In this document: positions 1-7,828 of the stretch, piece after piece
How positions within the stretch are numbered: position 1 is the stretch's first letter
Layout: each line of letters opens with the position of its first letter
Source of the DNA: Aminipila luticellarii
Lineage (GTDB): Bacteria > Bacillota > Clostridia > Peptostreptococcales > Anaerovoracaceae
Length of the DNA stretch: 64,000 nt
NCBI RefSeq assembly: GCF_004103735.1
Contig: NZ_CP035281.1
Location: forward strand, 992,001-1,056,000
Direction of reading: 5' to 3'
Translations under genes and position numbers: made by a program
The notes under the pieces: generated by a model
The model's database searches: none
Told to the model about the DNA's origin: nothing
The model's input: only the letters and a program-made list of their open reading frames with translations

Positions 1-336
1 CCAAAGGCCGGCAGCTGTGGTGAGTCCCTTTATTTTATGCTTTCCCGTCATAAAAATAGTTCCTACTCCAAGAAAGCCGACTCCTGTAATAACCTGTGCA
101 CCTAACCGGGCAGGGTCAGAGCCGGGAGCTAAATACTGAGAGATATACTGATTGGTAAGCATGGCCAGTGCAGCCCCTACACAGACCAAAATATGTGTTC
201 GGAATCCTGCGGGGTGACTATTGGCGCCTCTTTCCAGCCCAATGGCTCCTCCGAATAAGACGGCAAGCAGCAATCGCAGTATGACCGACAGCAGATTCAC
301 GTCATAAAAGTAATGCGGCAGTTGAAATACAGACAT
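1..336 (-). CDS. MgtC/SapB family membrane protein, 3' end beyond window
   Basis: The minus strand reads in frame from an ATG at 336 to the window edge (112 residues), so the C-terminus is missing. A good Shine-Dalgarno (AAAGGAG) lies just upstream. The visible part is hydrophobic, with membrane segments at about residues 15-37, 48-63 and 78-95. The stretch AIGLERG followed by HPAGFRTH and the glycine-rich VITGVGFLGVGTIF segment are typical of the MgtC/SapB N-terminal domain. Family members are inner-membrane proteins linked to magnesium or acid stress and, in pathogens, to survival inside hosts; the biochemical activity is unsettled. It is divergent from the Fic-like gene. The family call is firm, the function is not. 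Confidence 0.85.
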   Translation of the reverse strand, partial: MSVFQLPHYFYDVNLLSVILRLLLAVLFGGAIGLERGANSHPAGFRTHILVCVGAALAMLTNQYISQYLAPGSDPARLGAQVITGVGFLGVGTIFMTGKHKIKGLTTAAGLW

Positions 337-447
337 AAAAAGACTCCTTTTTGTTGATATGTAGTATTTAAGTATATGTAATTGTACCATAATGTGTTAA
401 TATATACAAAAGAAAGTATTTTAAATTCGTATATGCGGAGGTCTAAT

Positions 448-1170
448 ATGTATCAACAGATTTTAGAAAAGAAATTGATTTTAGATAGCAGAAAACCGTA
501 TAGCACAGAAGTCAGAAAACAAATCAAAGAAATGGGGCGGTGCGACCTCATTTATACCTCTCTTCATTTAGATGGAAGCCCGATAAAAAAGGAGCAGCTC
601 CAAAGAATTTTGCAGGGTGATGTGGTTCCGGAGGTCACATTGAACGATCACGTAGCCATTGAAAGGTACCTAGACACCTTAACGCTTATGGAAAATCTCA
701 TGGGAATGGAAAGTGATGTCAGTTTGAAAGTCATAGAAGAGCTTCATGGGATGAGCTGCGGGACAGATCGCACGGTGTGGCGAAAAAGCAACCCCATCCT
801 GTATACACTGGATTACAATCCCCCTCACTGGCAGGAAATCAGGGAAAAGATGGAGCAGTTCATAAAGTGGTCCTATCAGGCAGAGGAGAAGCTGGCGGGA
901 AACATCCTTTTAAAAGCAGCTTACCTGCACCATAAAATGATTGAGATCTATCCCTTTGAGCAGAACAGCGAATCTACAGCCAGACTGGTTTTGTATTATT
1001 CTCTTTTGCGAGACGGATATCCCATTTTTGAGCTTCGTTTAAGTGAATCTGAATATAATACTTCTATTATCGAATACTTGAAACATAAGAATATAGAACC
1101 TTTTTATAAAGCAGTGGAGCGGGGAATTTTCAATAAATTGGACGTATTGCTGCAAATGACAGAGGAATAA
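448..1170 (+). CDS. Fic/DOC-fold protein with degenerate active site
   Basis: The 240-residue reading starts at the ATG at 448, which has a GGAGG 6 bases upstream; the frame is open from 382 but has no ribosome site there. The fold signature is the C-terminal half: AYLHHKMIEIYPFEQ followed by STARLVLYYSLLRDGYP aligns with the Fic motif HPFxDGNGRxxR and the next helix. Here the catalytic His is Tyr168, the DGNG loop reads QNSE (172-175), the first Arg is Ser176, and only Pro169, Phe170 and Arg179 remain. An SxxxDG segment at residues 38-43 resembles the inhibitory-helix motif SxxxEG/N. AMPylation therefore looks impossible; a structural or binding role is inferred. It is a single-gene unit followed by a hairpin terminator. 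Confidence 0.7.
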   Translation: MYQQILEKKLILDSRKPYSTEVRKQIKEMGRCDLIYTSLHLDGSPIKKEQLQRILQGDVVPEVTLNDHVAIERYLDTLTLMENLMGMESDVSLKVIEELHGMSCGTDRTVWRKSNPILYTLDYNPPHWQEIREKMEQFIKWSYQAEEKLAGNILLKAAYLHHKMIEIYPFEQNSESTARLVLYYSLLRDGYPIFELRLSESEYNTSIIEYLKHKNIEPFYKAVERGIFNKLDVLLQMTEE

Positions 1171-1175
1171 CATAA

Positions 1176-1229
1176 AGGAGGATGCCTCTTCCGGATTTAT
1201 TCAAATCTTTTGAGACACCCTCTTTTATT
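1176..1229 (+). terminator. Hairpin terminator between Fic-like gene and argG
   Basis: Arms at 1176-1188 and 1212-1224 pair in 11 of 13 positions, with a 23-base loop, followed by TTTTATT. It ends the Fic-like transcript and may also serve argG from the other side, where the T-run is weaker. Confidence 0.6.
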
Positions 1230-1232
1230 GCA

Positions 1233-2501
1233 CTAGCGGATAAAATCGCCGCCTTTAAGGATCTTTCTTTCTAATGTATCGCTGCCCTTTAGTTCACCGC
1301 ATTGCTGTTGTTTTTGAATAGCTCGGATTTTCAGAGGCAGAGAAAATAAATTGATAAAGCCTTCTGCGTCGCTTTGATTGTACACTTCATCTTTGCTGAA
1401 AGTAGCAAATTCTTCACTGTACAGCGAGTACGGAGACTTGGAGGCTACCGGAATGGCACTTCCTTTGTAGAGCTTTATTTTTACGGTTCCGGTCACTTCT
1501 TTTTGCGTGACGTCTACAAAAGCTGCAATCGCGTCTCGGATGGGGGTGAACCATAATCCGTCATAGACAAGCTGGGCATATTTCTGGGCTACAATATTTT
1601 TGTACTGCATGGTATTTCGGTCGAGAATCAGCTTCTCTAATGCAGCGTGCGCTTTGTAGAGAATAGTACCTCCGGGGGTTTCATATACGCCTCGGGACTT
1701 CATGCCTACGAGACGGTTCTCAACAATGTCTATGGTGCCCACGCCGTTGGCACTGCCCAGTACATTTAAAGCCTCAAGGATTTTGACGCCACTCATCTTT
1801 TCTCCGTTTATTGCAATCGGAATACCCTGCTCAAAGTCGATTTCCACAAACGTAGGCGTATCAGGAGCTTGTTCTACCGGTACGCTTAAGACGTGAATAT
1901 CATCTTTATGTTCATTCCATGGGTTTTCGAGATTACCGCCCTCATGACTGATATGCCATATATTTTCATCTCTTGAATAAATTTTTTCCGTGGTCTGTGC
2001 AATAGGAATGTGGTGTGCCTTTGCATATTCAATCAAGTCCTCTCTGGATTCCAGATTCCAGATTCGCCAAGGGGCTATAATTTTAATGGCAGGGTTCAGA
2101 GCCTTGATCGTGGTTTCAAAACGAACCTGATCGTTGCCTTTTCCTGTACAGCCGTGGGCAATGATGTAAGCTCCTTCTGCTTCAGCAATTTCTACGAGTT
2201 TTTTTGCCATAAGAGGTCTGGCCATGGAAGTACCTAAAAGATAATCATTTTCATATATAGCTCCGGCTTTCAAAGTGGGCCATATATAATTTGTGACAAA
2301 TTCATCCTGTATATCCAGTATGTACGCTTTTGATGCTCCGGTTGCGTATGCCTTTTTTTCAATCGCATCATAGTCTTCTCTTTGTCCGGCATTGCAGCAG
2401 ACTGCAATGATGTCACAGTTATAATTTTCTTTTAACCAGGTCAGGATAATAGACGTATCTAATCCGCCTGAGTACGCCAGTACGATTTTTTCTTTTTCCA
2501 T
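1233..2501 (-). CDS. argG: Argininosuccinate synthase
   Basis: The 422-residue protein joins citrulline and aspartate with ATP to form argininosuccinate, the penultimate step of arginine synthesis, in the cytoplasm. The N-terminal P-loop AYSGGLDTS (about residues 9-17) is the ATP-pyrophosphatase signature, and [15 protein letters not shown] (around 115-129) is the highly conserved citrulline/aspartate-binding stretch. Length is slightly above the usual 400-410. A Shine-Dalgarno GGAGG lies upstream of the ATG. argH is not adjacent, so the gene stands alone with its own promoter, and its 5' region carries an ARG-box-like sequence. Confidence 0.97.
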   Translation of the reverse strand: MEKEKIVLAYSGGLDTSIILTWLKENYNCDIIAVCCNAGQREDYDAIEKKAYATGASKAYILDIQDEFVTNYIWPTLKAGAIYENDYLLGTSMARPLMAKKLVEIAEAEGAYIIAHGCTGKGNDQVRFETTIKALNPAIKIIAPWRIWNLESREDLIEYAKAHHIPIAQTTEKIYSRDENIWHISHEGGNLENPWNEHKDDIHVLSVPVEQAPDTPTFVEIDFEQGIPIAINGEKMSGVKILEALNVLGSANGVGTIDIVENRLVGMKSRGVYETPGGTILYKAHAALEKLILDRNTMQYKNIVAQKYAQLVYDGLWFTPIRDAIAAFVDVTQKEVTGTVKIKLYKGSAIPVASKSPYSLYSEEFATFSKDEVYNQSDAEGFINLFSLPLKIRAIQKQQQCGELKGSDTLERKILKGGDFIR

Positions 2502-2560
2502 TTAAGTGCCTCCTACTTATTGTGCAAGGGTATCACAAATTTCTGATTTGCAGAAACCCA

Positions 2561-2579
2561 CTGCGAATTTATACATAAA
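2561..2579 (-). promoter_or_regulatory. Possible ArgR/AhrC operator (ARG box) in argG leader
   Basis: Read on the minus strand this is TTTATGTATAAATTCGCAG, which resembles the ARG-box pattern TGnATnnnnATnCA with imperfect symmetry. It lies just downstream of the predicted argG start point, a sensible place for arginine repression. The match is by eye only. Confidence 0.35.
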
Positions 2580-2607
2580 AAATATTAATTATTCGTAACT
2601 TAAAAAG

Positions 2608-2636
2608 ATTATACATGGGTAAATCACAAAAATCAA
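2608..2636 (-). promoter_or_regulatory. argG promoter
   Basis: On the minus strand a TTGATT (-35, 2631-2636) and a perfect TATAAT (-10, 2608-2613) are separated by 17 bases. This predicts a leader of about 100 bases before argG. Confidence 0.65.
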
Positions 2637-2799
2637 GGCTTTTTTTGTGAAAACGAACTAAAATATATAATATACTTATAGAAACTAATAAAAATTAAAA
2701 AAAATGATTTTAATATCCAAAAAATGGGTGTATATAAAGTATATATAATATAAAAAGAAAGGTACAGTGGGATAAAACAATGTAGAAATACAAAAAATA

Positions 2800-2820
2800 T
2801 GGTATACTTATCGTAAGTAT
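2800..2820 (+). promoter_or_regulatory. Extended -10 promoter of the murB operon overlapped by a palindrome
   Basis: TGG-TATACT at 2800-2808 is an extended -10 element; no convincing -35 is visible. A perfect inverted repeat, ATACTTA-TCG-TAAGTAT (2804-2820), overlaps the -10 and the expected start point, as expected for a repressor operator. Confidence 0.5.
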
Positions 2821-2890
2821 GAATCGGCTATTTTTTAAGAAGCAGCTTCGGTTCAGGTGAATTATGATGAATTAGGGAGGAACGGAATGG

Positions 2891-3823
2891 ATGGAATCTG
2901 AAAAACAGATTGATATAGAGTCCTTATGTTTGAAAATGAAAGAGTTTCTGGCATTTGAAAACATAAAGACGAATGTTTCCATGAGTGAATATACATCCTT
3001 CAGAGCAGGCGGAAAAGCCGCGGCGATGGCGGTGGTCGAAACGATTCCAGAGCTTAGGAGGCTATTAAATCTGCTGACTCAGGAGAAAGTCCCTCATATT
3101 ATTTTGGGCAGTGGCTCCAATATCCTTGTAAAGGATGGGGGATATAATGGAATTGTTATTAAGCTTGGGCGCAGCTTTCATACTGTTCAAGCGGAGGAAA
3201 ACGTGATTACGGCTTTTGCAGGCGCAAAAATATCGGCGGCAGCGAAAGAAGCTATGGAGCATGGTCTGTCGGGAATGGAATTTGCCAGTGGGATTCCGGG
3301 AAGTATTGGCGGCGGAGTCTTCATGAATGCGGGAGCCTACGACGGTGAAATGAAAGATATTATTCTATCGGTTCGAGCGATAACCAGCGATGGCACCAGA
3401 GAATATAGCCTTTCCGGCGAGGATCTGATGCTTGGATATAGAAGCAGTGTTTTTCAGAAAAACGGTGATATTATAATCTGTGCTGAGTTTCAGTTGGAGA
3501 AGAAAGATAAGGAGATGATTTCCGCGCGCATGAAAGATCTGATGGAGCGGAGAAATCGGAAGCAGCCCGTCAATCTGCCCAGTGCCGGAAGTTTTTTCAA
3601 AAGGCCGGAAGGATATTTTGCCGGAAAATTGATTCAGGACTCGGGCTTAAAGGGTTTGAGCGTTGGCGGAGCGCAGGTATCTCCGCTTCATGCCGGATTT
3701 ATTGTAAATAATGGAAACGCCACCGCCACCGATATTTTAAAATTAATGAGACTCATACAAAACACAGTTTTTGAAAAGTTTGGTGTAAGATTGGAACCTG
3801 AGGTCAGAATACTTGGGGACTGA
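2891..3823 (+). CDS. murB: UDP-N-acetylenolpyruvoylglucosamine reductase
   Basis: MurB is the FAD enzyme that reduces UDP-GlcNAc-enolpyruvate to UDP-MurNAc in peptidoglycan precursor synthesis. The 310-residue sequence has the FAD-binding region (SGSNILVKDGG around residues 75-85, ASGIPGSIGGGVFMNAGAYD around 136-155) and the C-terminal MurB domain with LGYRSSVFQ and SAGSFFKRPEGYFAGKLIQ, which contains the proton-donor serine. Length and lack of the type I insertion fit the Gram-positive type II enzyme. A GGGAGG lies upstream of the ATG. It leads a tight operon with the PHP protein and rapZ, an arrangement common in Clostridia. Confidence 0.97.
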   Translation: MESEKQIDIESLCLKMKEFLAFENIKTNVSMSEYTSFRAGGKAAAMAVVETIPELRRLLNLLTQEKVPHIILGSGSNILVKDGGYNGIVIKLGRSFHTVQAEENVITAFAGAKISAAAKEAMEHGLSGMEFASGIPGSIGGGVFMNAGAYDGEMKDIILSVRAITSDGTREYSLSGEDLMLGYRSSVFQKNGDIIICAEFQLEKKDKEMISARMKDLMERRNRKQPVNLPSAGSFFKRPEGYFAGKLIQDSGLKGLSVGGAQVSPLHAGFIVNNGNATATDILKLMRLIQNTVFEKFGVRLEPEVRILGD

Positions 3824-3851
3824 TCAAAGATAGAAGGGAAGAGCGCCTGTG

Positions 3852-4619
3852 ATGGAGAACAAAGATATTAAAGTGTATCAAGGATTTAGGATGATGTATG
3901 ATTTACACACTCATACCATATTTTCTCATGGAAAGGGAACCATAAGAGACAATGTACTGGCTGCACTGGAACGGGGCTTGAACAAGATTGCGATTTCGGA
4001 CCACGGGCCGGGTCATCTGACTTATGGAATAAAGAAAAGTGCTGTCCCTGAAATGAGAGAGGAGATTGAGCAGCTGAAAAAGGAATTTCCTCAAATTGAT
4101 ATTTGTCTCAGTGTTGAGGCAAACATTATTAACAGAGGCTCTTGTTTGGATGTAAGCCCGGATGAATTTCTGCAGTACGATTTTGTTATCGGAGGGTATC
4201 ATTATGGTGTATTGAACGGATACTGCATAAGCAATTATCTGGAGAACCATAAAAAGAAAAAAAGCATGACCGATTCCAGGTCGGTAAAAAAGCTGAGAAG
4301 CAAGAATACGGAGATGACCGTAAAGGCCATTTATGAGAACGATTTAAAAATATTGACACATCCCGGAGACAAGGGGCCTTTTGATATACTGGAAATAGCA
4401 AAAGCGTGTGATGAGAGGGGAACGCTGATGGAAATAAGTACATGGCATGCGCACCTGACCGTGGAAGAAATCAAGACGGCTGCGCTTACCGGAGTGGGAT
4501 TCATCATCAGCAGTGATGCGCATCATCCCAGCCGAGTGGGAGATTTTGAAGGCGGCCTGGACAGAGCGATGGAAGCCGGTCTTGATTTATCCAGAATTGT
4601 TAATATAGAAAGGGTATAA
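3852..4619 (+). CDS. PHP-domain metal-dependent hydrolase
   Basis: The 255-residue protein begins its PHP domain with MYDLHTHTIFSHGKG, giving the HxH metal ligands, followed by ISDHGPG, the conserved Glu in SVEANI, a histidine in ILTHPGDKG and the terminal SSDAHHPSRVG. These are the ligands of the trinuclear metal centre of PHP phosphoesterases such as histidinol phosphatase and YcdX. The substrate cannot be told from sequence. I chose the ATG at 3852; a GTG one codon earlier and an ATG at 3891 are alternatives. It lies 28 bases after murB and 6 bases before rapZ, so it is surely cotranscribed with them. Confidence 0.88.
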   Translation: MENKDIKVYQGFRMMYDLHTHTIFSHGKGTIRDNVLAALERGLNKIAISDHGPGHLTYGIKKSAVPEMREEIEQLKKEFPQIDICLSVEANIINRGSCLDVSPDEFLQYDFVIGGYHYGVLNGYCISNYLENHKKKKSMTDSRSVKKLRSKNTEMTVKAIYENDLKILTHPGDKGPFDILEIAKACDERGTLMEISTWHAHLTVEEIKTAALTGVGFIISSDAHHPSRVGDFEGGLDRAMEAGLDLSRIVNIERV

Positions 4620-4625
4620 ATTTCA

Positions 4626-5471
4626 ATGGAAGCGGTAATTATAACGGGTTTATCCGGCGCAGGGAAATCCCAGGCAGCCAACTGTTTGGAGGACTTAGGG
4701 TACTATTGCATCGACAACATGCCCCCGGCTCTGATTAAAAATTTTATCACCTTGGCGATGAACGAAAAAAGTTCCATAGAAAAGGCGGCTTTTGTTACGG
4801 ATATACGCGGCGGTGAATTTTTTGAGGAAATTAAACCCTGCCTGCAGGATCTGAAAGCGATGGGCCTGAATTTTAAAGTATTATTTTTAGAGGCGTCGGA
4901 CGAAGTTCTGATCAGAAGATTTAATGAGACCAGAAGACAGCATCCGCTGGCAGAAGGAGGGGAAACCTTATCCGGGCTGAGACGGGAGCGGGAAGTATTA
5001 AAGGAAATAAGGGCGATTTCTGATTTTGTTATTGATACGTCCAATATGAAATCAGCAAAGCTCAGAGAAGAAATAAAAGATATTTTTGCAAAAGGCGAGG
5101 AGGCCGGATTTATTTTGAATATTTCCTCCTTCGGGTTTAAGCACGGGATACCTCTTGAAGCCGATATGGTTTTTGATATGCGGTTCATTCCAAATCCGTA
5201 TTATGTGCCAAGTCTAAAAAAACTAACGGGAAACAGCAAAAAAATTCAGGATTATGTTCTTAAGTTTCCGGAAACGCAAAGCTTTATCGAAAGTGCGGAC
5301 AAAATGATCACGGAAATGATCCCCTGCTATATACGAGAGGGAAAATATCATTTAAATCTTGCGTTTGGTTGTACCGGCGGACAGCACAGATCTGTGACCA
5401 TGGCCAATGTTTTTGCAAAAAAATTTAAAGAGCAAGGTTTACGAATAACTATTGAGCATAGAGACCTCTAG
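4626..5471 (+). CDS. rapZ: RNase adapter / nucleotide-binding protein RapZ (YvcJ)
   Basis: The 281-residue protein starts with a Walker A loop GLSGAGKSQA (residues 8-17) and ends with the RapZ signature FGCTGGQHRSVTMAN. In E. coli RapZ guides RNase E to the GlmZ small RNA and senses glucosamine-6-phosphate; in Bacillus YvcJ is a GTP/ATP-binding protein affecting competence and cell-wall metabolism. Neighbouring murB fits a role in envelope precursor control. In most Firmicutes rapZ is followed by glmR (yvcK) and whiA; here kce takes the middle position. The stop codon lies inside the next promoter. Confidence 0.95.
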   Translation: MEAVIITGLSGAGKSQAANCLEDLGYYCIDNMPPALIKNFITLAMNEKSSIEKAAFVTDIRGGEFFEEIKPCLQDLKAMGLNFKVLFLEASDEVLIRRFNETRRQHPLAEGGETLSGLRREREVLKEIRAISDFVIDTSNMKSAKLREEIKDIFAKGEEAGFILNISSFGFKHGIPLEADMVFDMRFIPNPYYVPSLKKLTGNSKKIQDYVLKFPETQSFIESADKMITEMIPCYIREGKYHLNLAFGCTGGQHRSVTMANVFAKKFKEQGLRITIEHRDL

Positions 5472-5480
5472 TGGTATACT
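5452..5480 (+). promoter_or_regulatory. kce promoter
   Basis: TTGAGC (5452-5457), a 17-base spacer and TATACT (5475-5480) preceded by TGG form an extended -10 promoter that overlaps the end of rapZ. Nested short repeats (CTAG/CTAG and AGCTA/TAGCT, about 5489-5514) lie in the leader. Confidence 0.6.
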
Positions 5481-5554
5481 TATAATGGCTAGTTTCACAG
5501 CTAGAGATTAGCTATGCTGAATTTTTATTAATTAATTTAGGAGGGAAAATACTT

Positions 5555-6409
5555 ATGGAAAAATTAATTATTTCAGCTGCTATATGTGGCGCAGAAGTAA
5601 CAAAGGAACAAAACCCTGCTGTCCCTTATACAGTGGAAGAAATTGTAAGAGAAGCGAAATCCGCTTATGACGCAGGTGCATCTGTTATTCACCTTCACGT
5701 AAGAGAAGATGACGGAACTCCGACTCAGTCTAAGGACAGATTTCAGGTATGTGTAGATGCTATCCGAAAGGAGTGCCCAGAGGCTATCATTCAGCCTTCA
5801 ACAGGCGGTGCAGTTGGTATGACTGATTTAGAAAGATTACAGTCTACAGAGATCGAGCCAACTCCGGAATTTGCTACATTAGACTGCGGTACTTGCAACT
5901 TCGGCGGAGATGATATTTTTATTAATACAGACAATACGATTATTAACTTTGCAAAGATCATGAAGGAAAGAGGCATTAAGCCTGAGCTGGAAGTATTTGA
6001 AAAGGGTATGATCGATACGGCATTAAAGGTAGAGAAGAAGGGATTCCTGACACGTCCTTTGCATTTTGACTTTGTACTTGGCGTTCAGATGTCTGCTACT
6101 ATCCGTGATTTATTATTCATGTCCGAGAGTATTCCTGAAGGTTCAACCTGGACTGCTAGCGGACTGGGAAAGAACGCATGGAGCATAGCTGCTGCTACAA
6201 TCGCCTTAGGCGGACATGTAAGAGTTGGATTTGAAGACAATCTTTATATGGAAAAGGGCGTTCTGGCAAAGAGCAACGGAGAAATGGTTGCTAAGGTTGT
6301 AGAATTGGCTAAGCTTCTGGGAAGAGAAGTTGCTACTCCTGCTGAAGCAAGAGAAATTTTAAGCCTAAAGCCACTGAAACAGGAAAAGCCAAAAAAGCAG
6401 AAGAAGTAA
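5555..6409 (+). CDS. kce: 3-keto-5-aminohexanoate cleavage enzyme (BKACE family)
   Basis: The 284-residue protein belongs to the BKACE (DUF849) family, which condenses a beta-keto acid with acetyl-CoA and splits it into acetoacetate and a CoA thioester. Diagnostic segments are AAICGAEVTKEQNPAVPYT at the N-terminus, IHLHVREDDGTPTQS with the two zinc-binding histidines, and QPSTGGA. In lysine fermentation Kce acts on 3-keto-5-aminohexanoate, but kamA, kamDE, kdd and kal are not in this window, so the substrate is uncertain. The C-terminus has an unusual lysine-rich tail (LKQEKPKKQKK). AGGAGG precedes the ATG. The gene has its own promoter and terminator within the murB-whiA group. Confidence 0.88.
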   Translation: MEKLIISAAICGAEVTKEQNPAVPYTVEEIVREAKSAYDAGASVIHLHVREDDGTPTQSKDRFQVCVDAIRKECPEAIIQPSTGGAVGMTDLERLQSTEIEPTPEFATLDCGTCNFGGDDIFINTDNTIINFAKIMKERGIKPELEVFEKGMIDTALKVEKKGFLTRPLHFDFVLGVQMSATIRDLLFMSESIPEGSTWTASGLGKNAWSIAAATIALGGHVRVGFEDNLYMEKGVLAKSNGEMVAKVVELAKLLGREVATPAEAREILSLKPLKQEKPKKQKK

Positions 6410-6424
6410 TAAAAACATAGATAG

Positions 6425-6466
6425 GAGCGCTTCAAGCTGGTGATCAAGTTTGCGGCGCTCTTTTTT
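6425..6466 (+). terminator. kce terminator
   Basis: Arms GAGCGC (6425-6430) and GCGCTC (6455-6460) are followed by six T residues. The 3' arm overlaps the next hairpin, so the two structures exclude each other. Confidence 0.7.
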
Positions 6467-6508
6467 ATATAAGCAGGAAACAGGGTTTCCTGCTTATATA
6501 AAAAAGAG
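6458..6508 (+). promoter_or_regulatory. 23-bp perfect hairpin covering the start of the whiA Shine-Dalgarno
   Basis: Positions 6458-6480 and 6486-6508 are exact reverse complements with a 5-base loop (CAGGG). The 3' arm includes the AAAAAGAG just before GGAG of the whiA ribosome site, so the folded form should hinder whiA translation. The 5' arm shares CTC (6458-6460) and the T-run with the kce terminator. Confidence 0.7.
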
Positions 6509-6523
6509 GAGTACAGAGATATT

Positions 6524-7468
6524 ATGTCATTTTCAGTTGATACAAAAAATGAATTAGCTCGATTAGAGCCGGAGAAAAAATGCTGTATGCTTGCTGAAAT
6601 TGCAGGCTTTATTCGAATGTGCGGGAGCATTAGGCTGGCAGGCGGCGGTAAATTTAATATCATCATTACCACAGAAAATCCGGCCGTTGCAAGACACTTT
6701 AAAAAGATCATAAAAGATTATTTCGATGTAGATGCGAACCTTGAAATTGGACAGGGCACGACGCTAAAAAAAGGGCATGTGTATTTGCTGAATATCGGAC
6801 CGGAGGAACGAAGCGAGCAGATCCTGCGTGAAACAGGAATCCTCATGGTTCGGGAGGGAATGAACTTCATAAGTGACGGAATTTATGAGGGTTTGATCAA
6901 GACCAAATGCTGCCGAAAATCCTACTTGAGAGGTGTGTTTTTGGGATCCGGAACTATCAGTGATCCGGAAAAAAGCTATCATATGGAATTTGTATGCAGC
7001 ACTCAAACCTTATCTAACGATGTGAAAAAACTGATTAATAGTTTTGTGGATTTACATGCAAAACAAGTGCAGAGAAAGAAAAGTTATGTGGTATATGTGA
7101 AGGAATCGGAGCAAATCGCAGACATTTTAAATATATTAAAGGCGCATGGACAGCTGCTCAAGCTGGAAGACATCAGAATCATGAAGGAAATGCGTAACAA
7201 GACCAATCGAATCAATAATTGTGACAGTGCAAATTTGGATAAGACTTTAAATGCTTCTGAAAAACAGGTAGAAGCTATAAAATGGATAGACCAGAAAAAA
7301 GGATTGGATTTTTTGAATGACAAGTTGAAGGAAGTGGCTTTTCTGCGGTTGGAAAATCCGGATGCTACCTTGCAGGAGCTGGCAGATATGATGGAACCGC
7401 CTTTAAAAAAGTCCGGTGTAAATCATCGGTTAAAAAAGATAGAGGACATTGCGGAAAAACTGATATAA
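6524..7468 (+). CDS. whiA: DNA-binding protein WhiA
   Basis: WhiA (314 residues) has an N-terminal region related to LAGLIDADG homing endonucleases and a C-terminal helix-turn-helix. Characteristic stretches are MSFSVDTKNELARL at the start, CCRKSYLRGVFLGSGTISDPEKSYHMEF (about residues 126-153), NRINNCDSANLDKT and the C-terminal SGVNHRLKKIEDIAEKL. In Streptomyces it activates sporulation division genes; in Bacillus it influences division and chromosome segregation without large transcriptional effects. AGAGGAG precedes the ATG. No catalytic nuclease role is expected. Confidence 0.97.
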   Translation: MSFSVDTKNELARLEPEKKCCMLAEIAGFIRMCGSIRLAGGGKFNIIITTENPAVARHFKKIIKDYFDVDANLEIGQGTTLKKGHVYLLNIGPEERSEQILRETGILMVREGMNFISDGIYEGLIKTKCCRKSYLRGVFLGSGTISDPEKSYHMEFVCSTQTLSNDVKKLINSFVDLHAKQVQRKKSYVVYVKESEQIADILNILKAHGQLLKLEDIRIMKEMRNKTNRINNCDSANLDKTLNASEKQVEAIKWIDQKKGLDFLNDKLKEVAFLRLENPDATLQELADMMEPPLKKSGVNHRLKKIEDIAEKLI

Positions 7469-7828
7469 ATAAGATGGAGAAATTTGCTGTCGAATGTCAA
7501 GTTTTTTTGAAAAAACATGGTATGCACAAAGGCAGTAAACCTGTGGATAACTTACTGTTGACAAATGTAAAAAAAGCTGGAATAAAGTAAAATCAAGGGA
7601 TGTGTAAAATATAGTTATTCACAGGCTCCATGGGATAAAATTGTATACAATATTTGCGGATTATGTGGAAAAGTGACGAATGTTTTAAAAAACTGGCATT
7701 TGCAGGTTGTGGAAAACGACAGGATTTTACACAGAAAGTTTACATAATACTGTCAAAATAATGGACGAAATATTATTTTTTGTAATAAGATAGGATAGAA
7801 ATTGTAGCCTAGAAGGAGGTAAAAATCA
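7469..7828. other. Gene-free region with a cluster of six DnaA-box-like sequences
   Basis: No reading frame with a ribosome site is visible in these 360 bases. Nine-base matches to the DnaA box TTATCCACA or its complement occur at 7542-7550 (exact), 7601-7609 (two mismatches), 7615-7623 (one), 7664-7672 (one), 7708-7716 (one) and 7725-7733 (two). The stretch 7740-7800 is very AT-rich. This could be a replication origin, a DnaA-titration cluster or a DnaA-controlled promoter region. Confidence 0.6.

Larger units (their letters stand above)
2502..2890. other. Divergent, very AT-rich intergenic region between argG and murB
   Basis: This 389-base gap carries the argG promoter, a possible ARG box, and the murB promoter. 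The middle (about 2640-2760) is nearly pure A/T with runs of TATA and AAAA. I see no reading frame with a ribosome site. Confidence 0.6.

Noticed and set aside
4703-5188. 161-codon minus-strand frame
   Set aside because: Antisense to rapZ, with no ribosome site.
5555-6409. Complete lysine fermentation cluster
   Set aside because: Only the Kce-like gene is present; the other pathway enzymes do not occur in the window.
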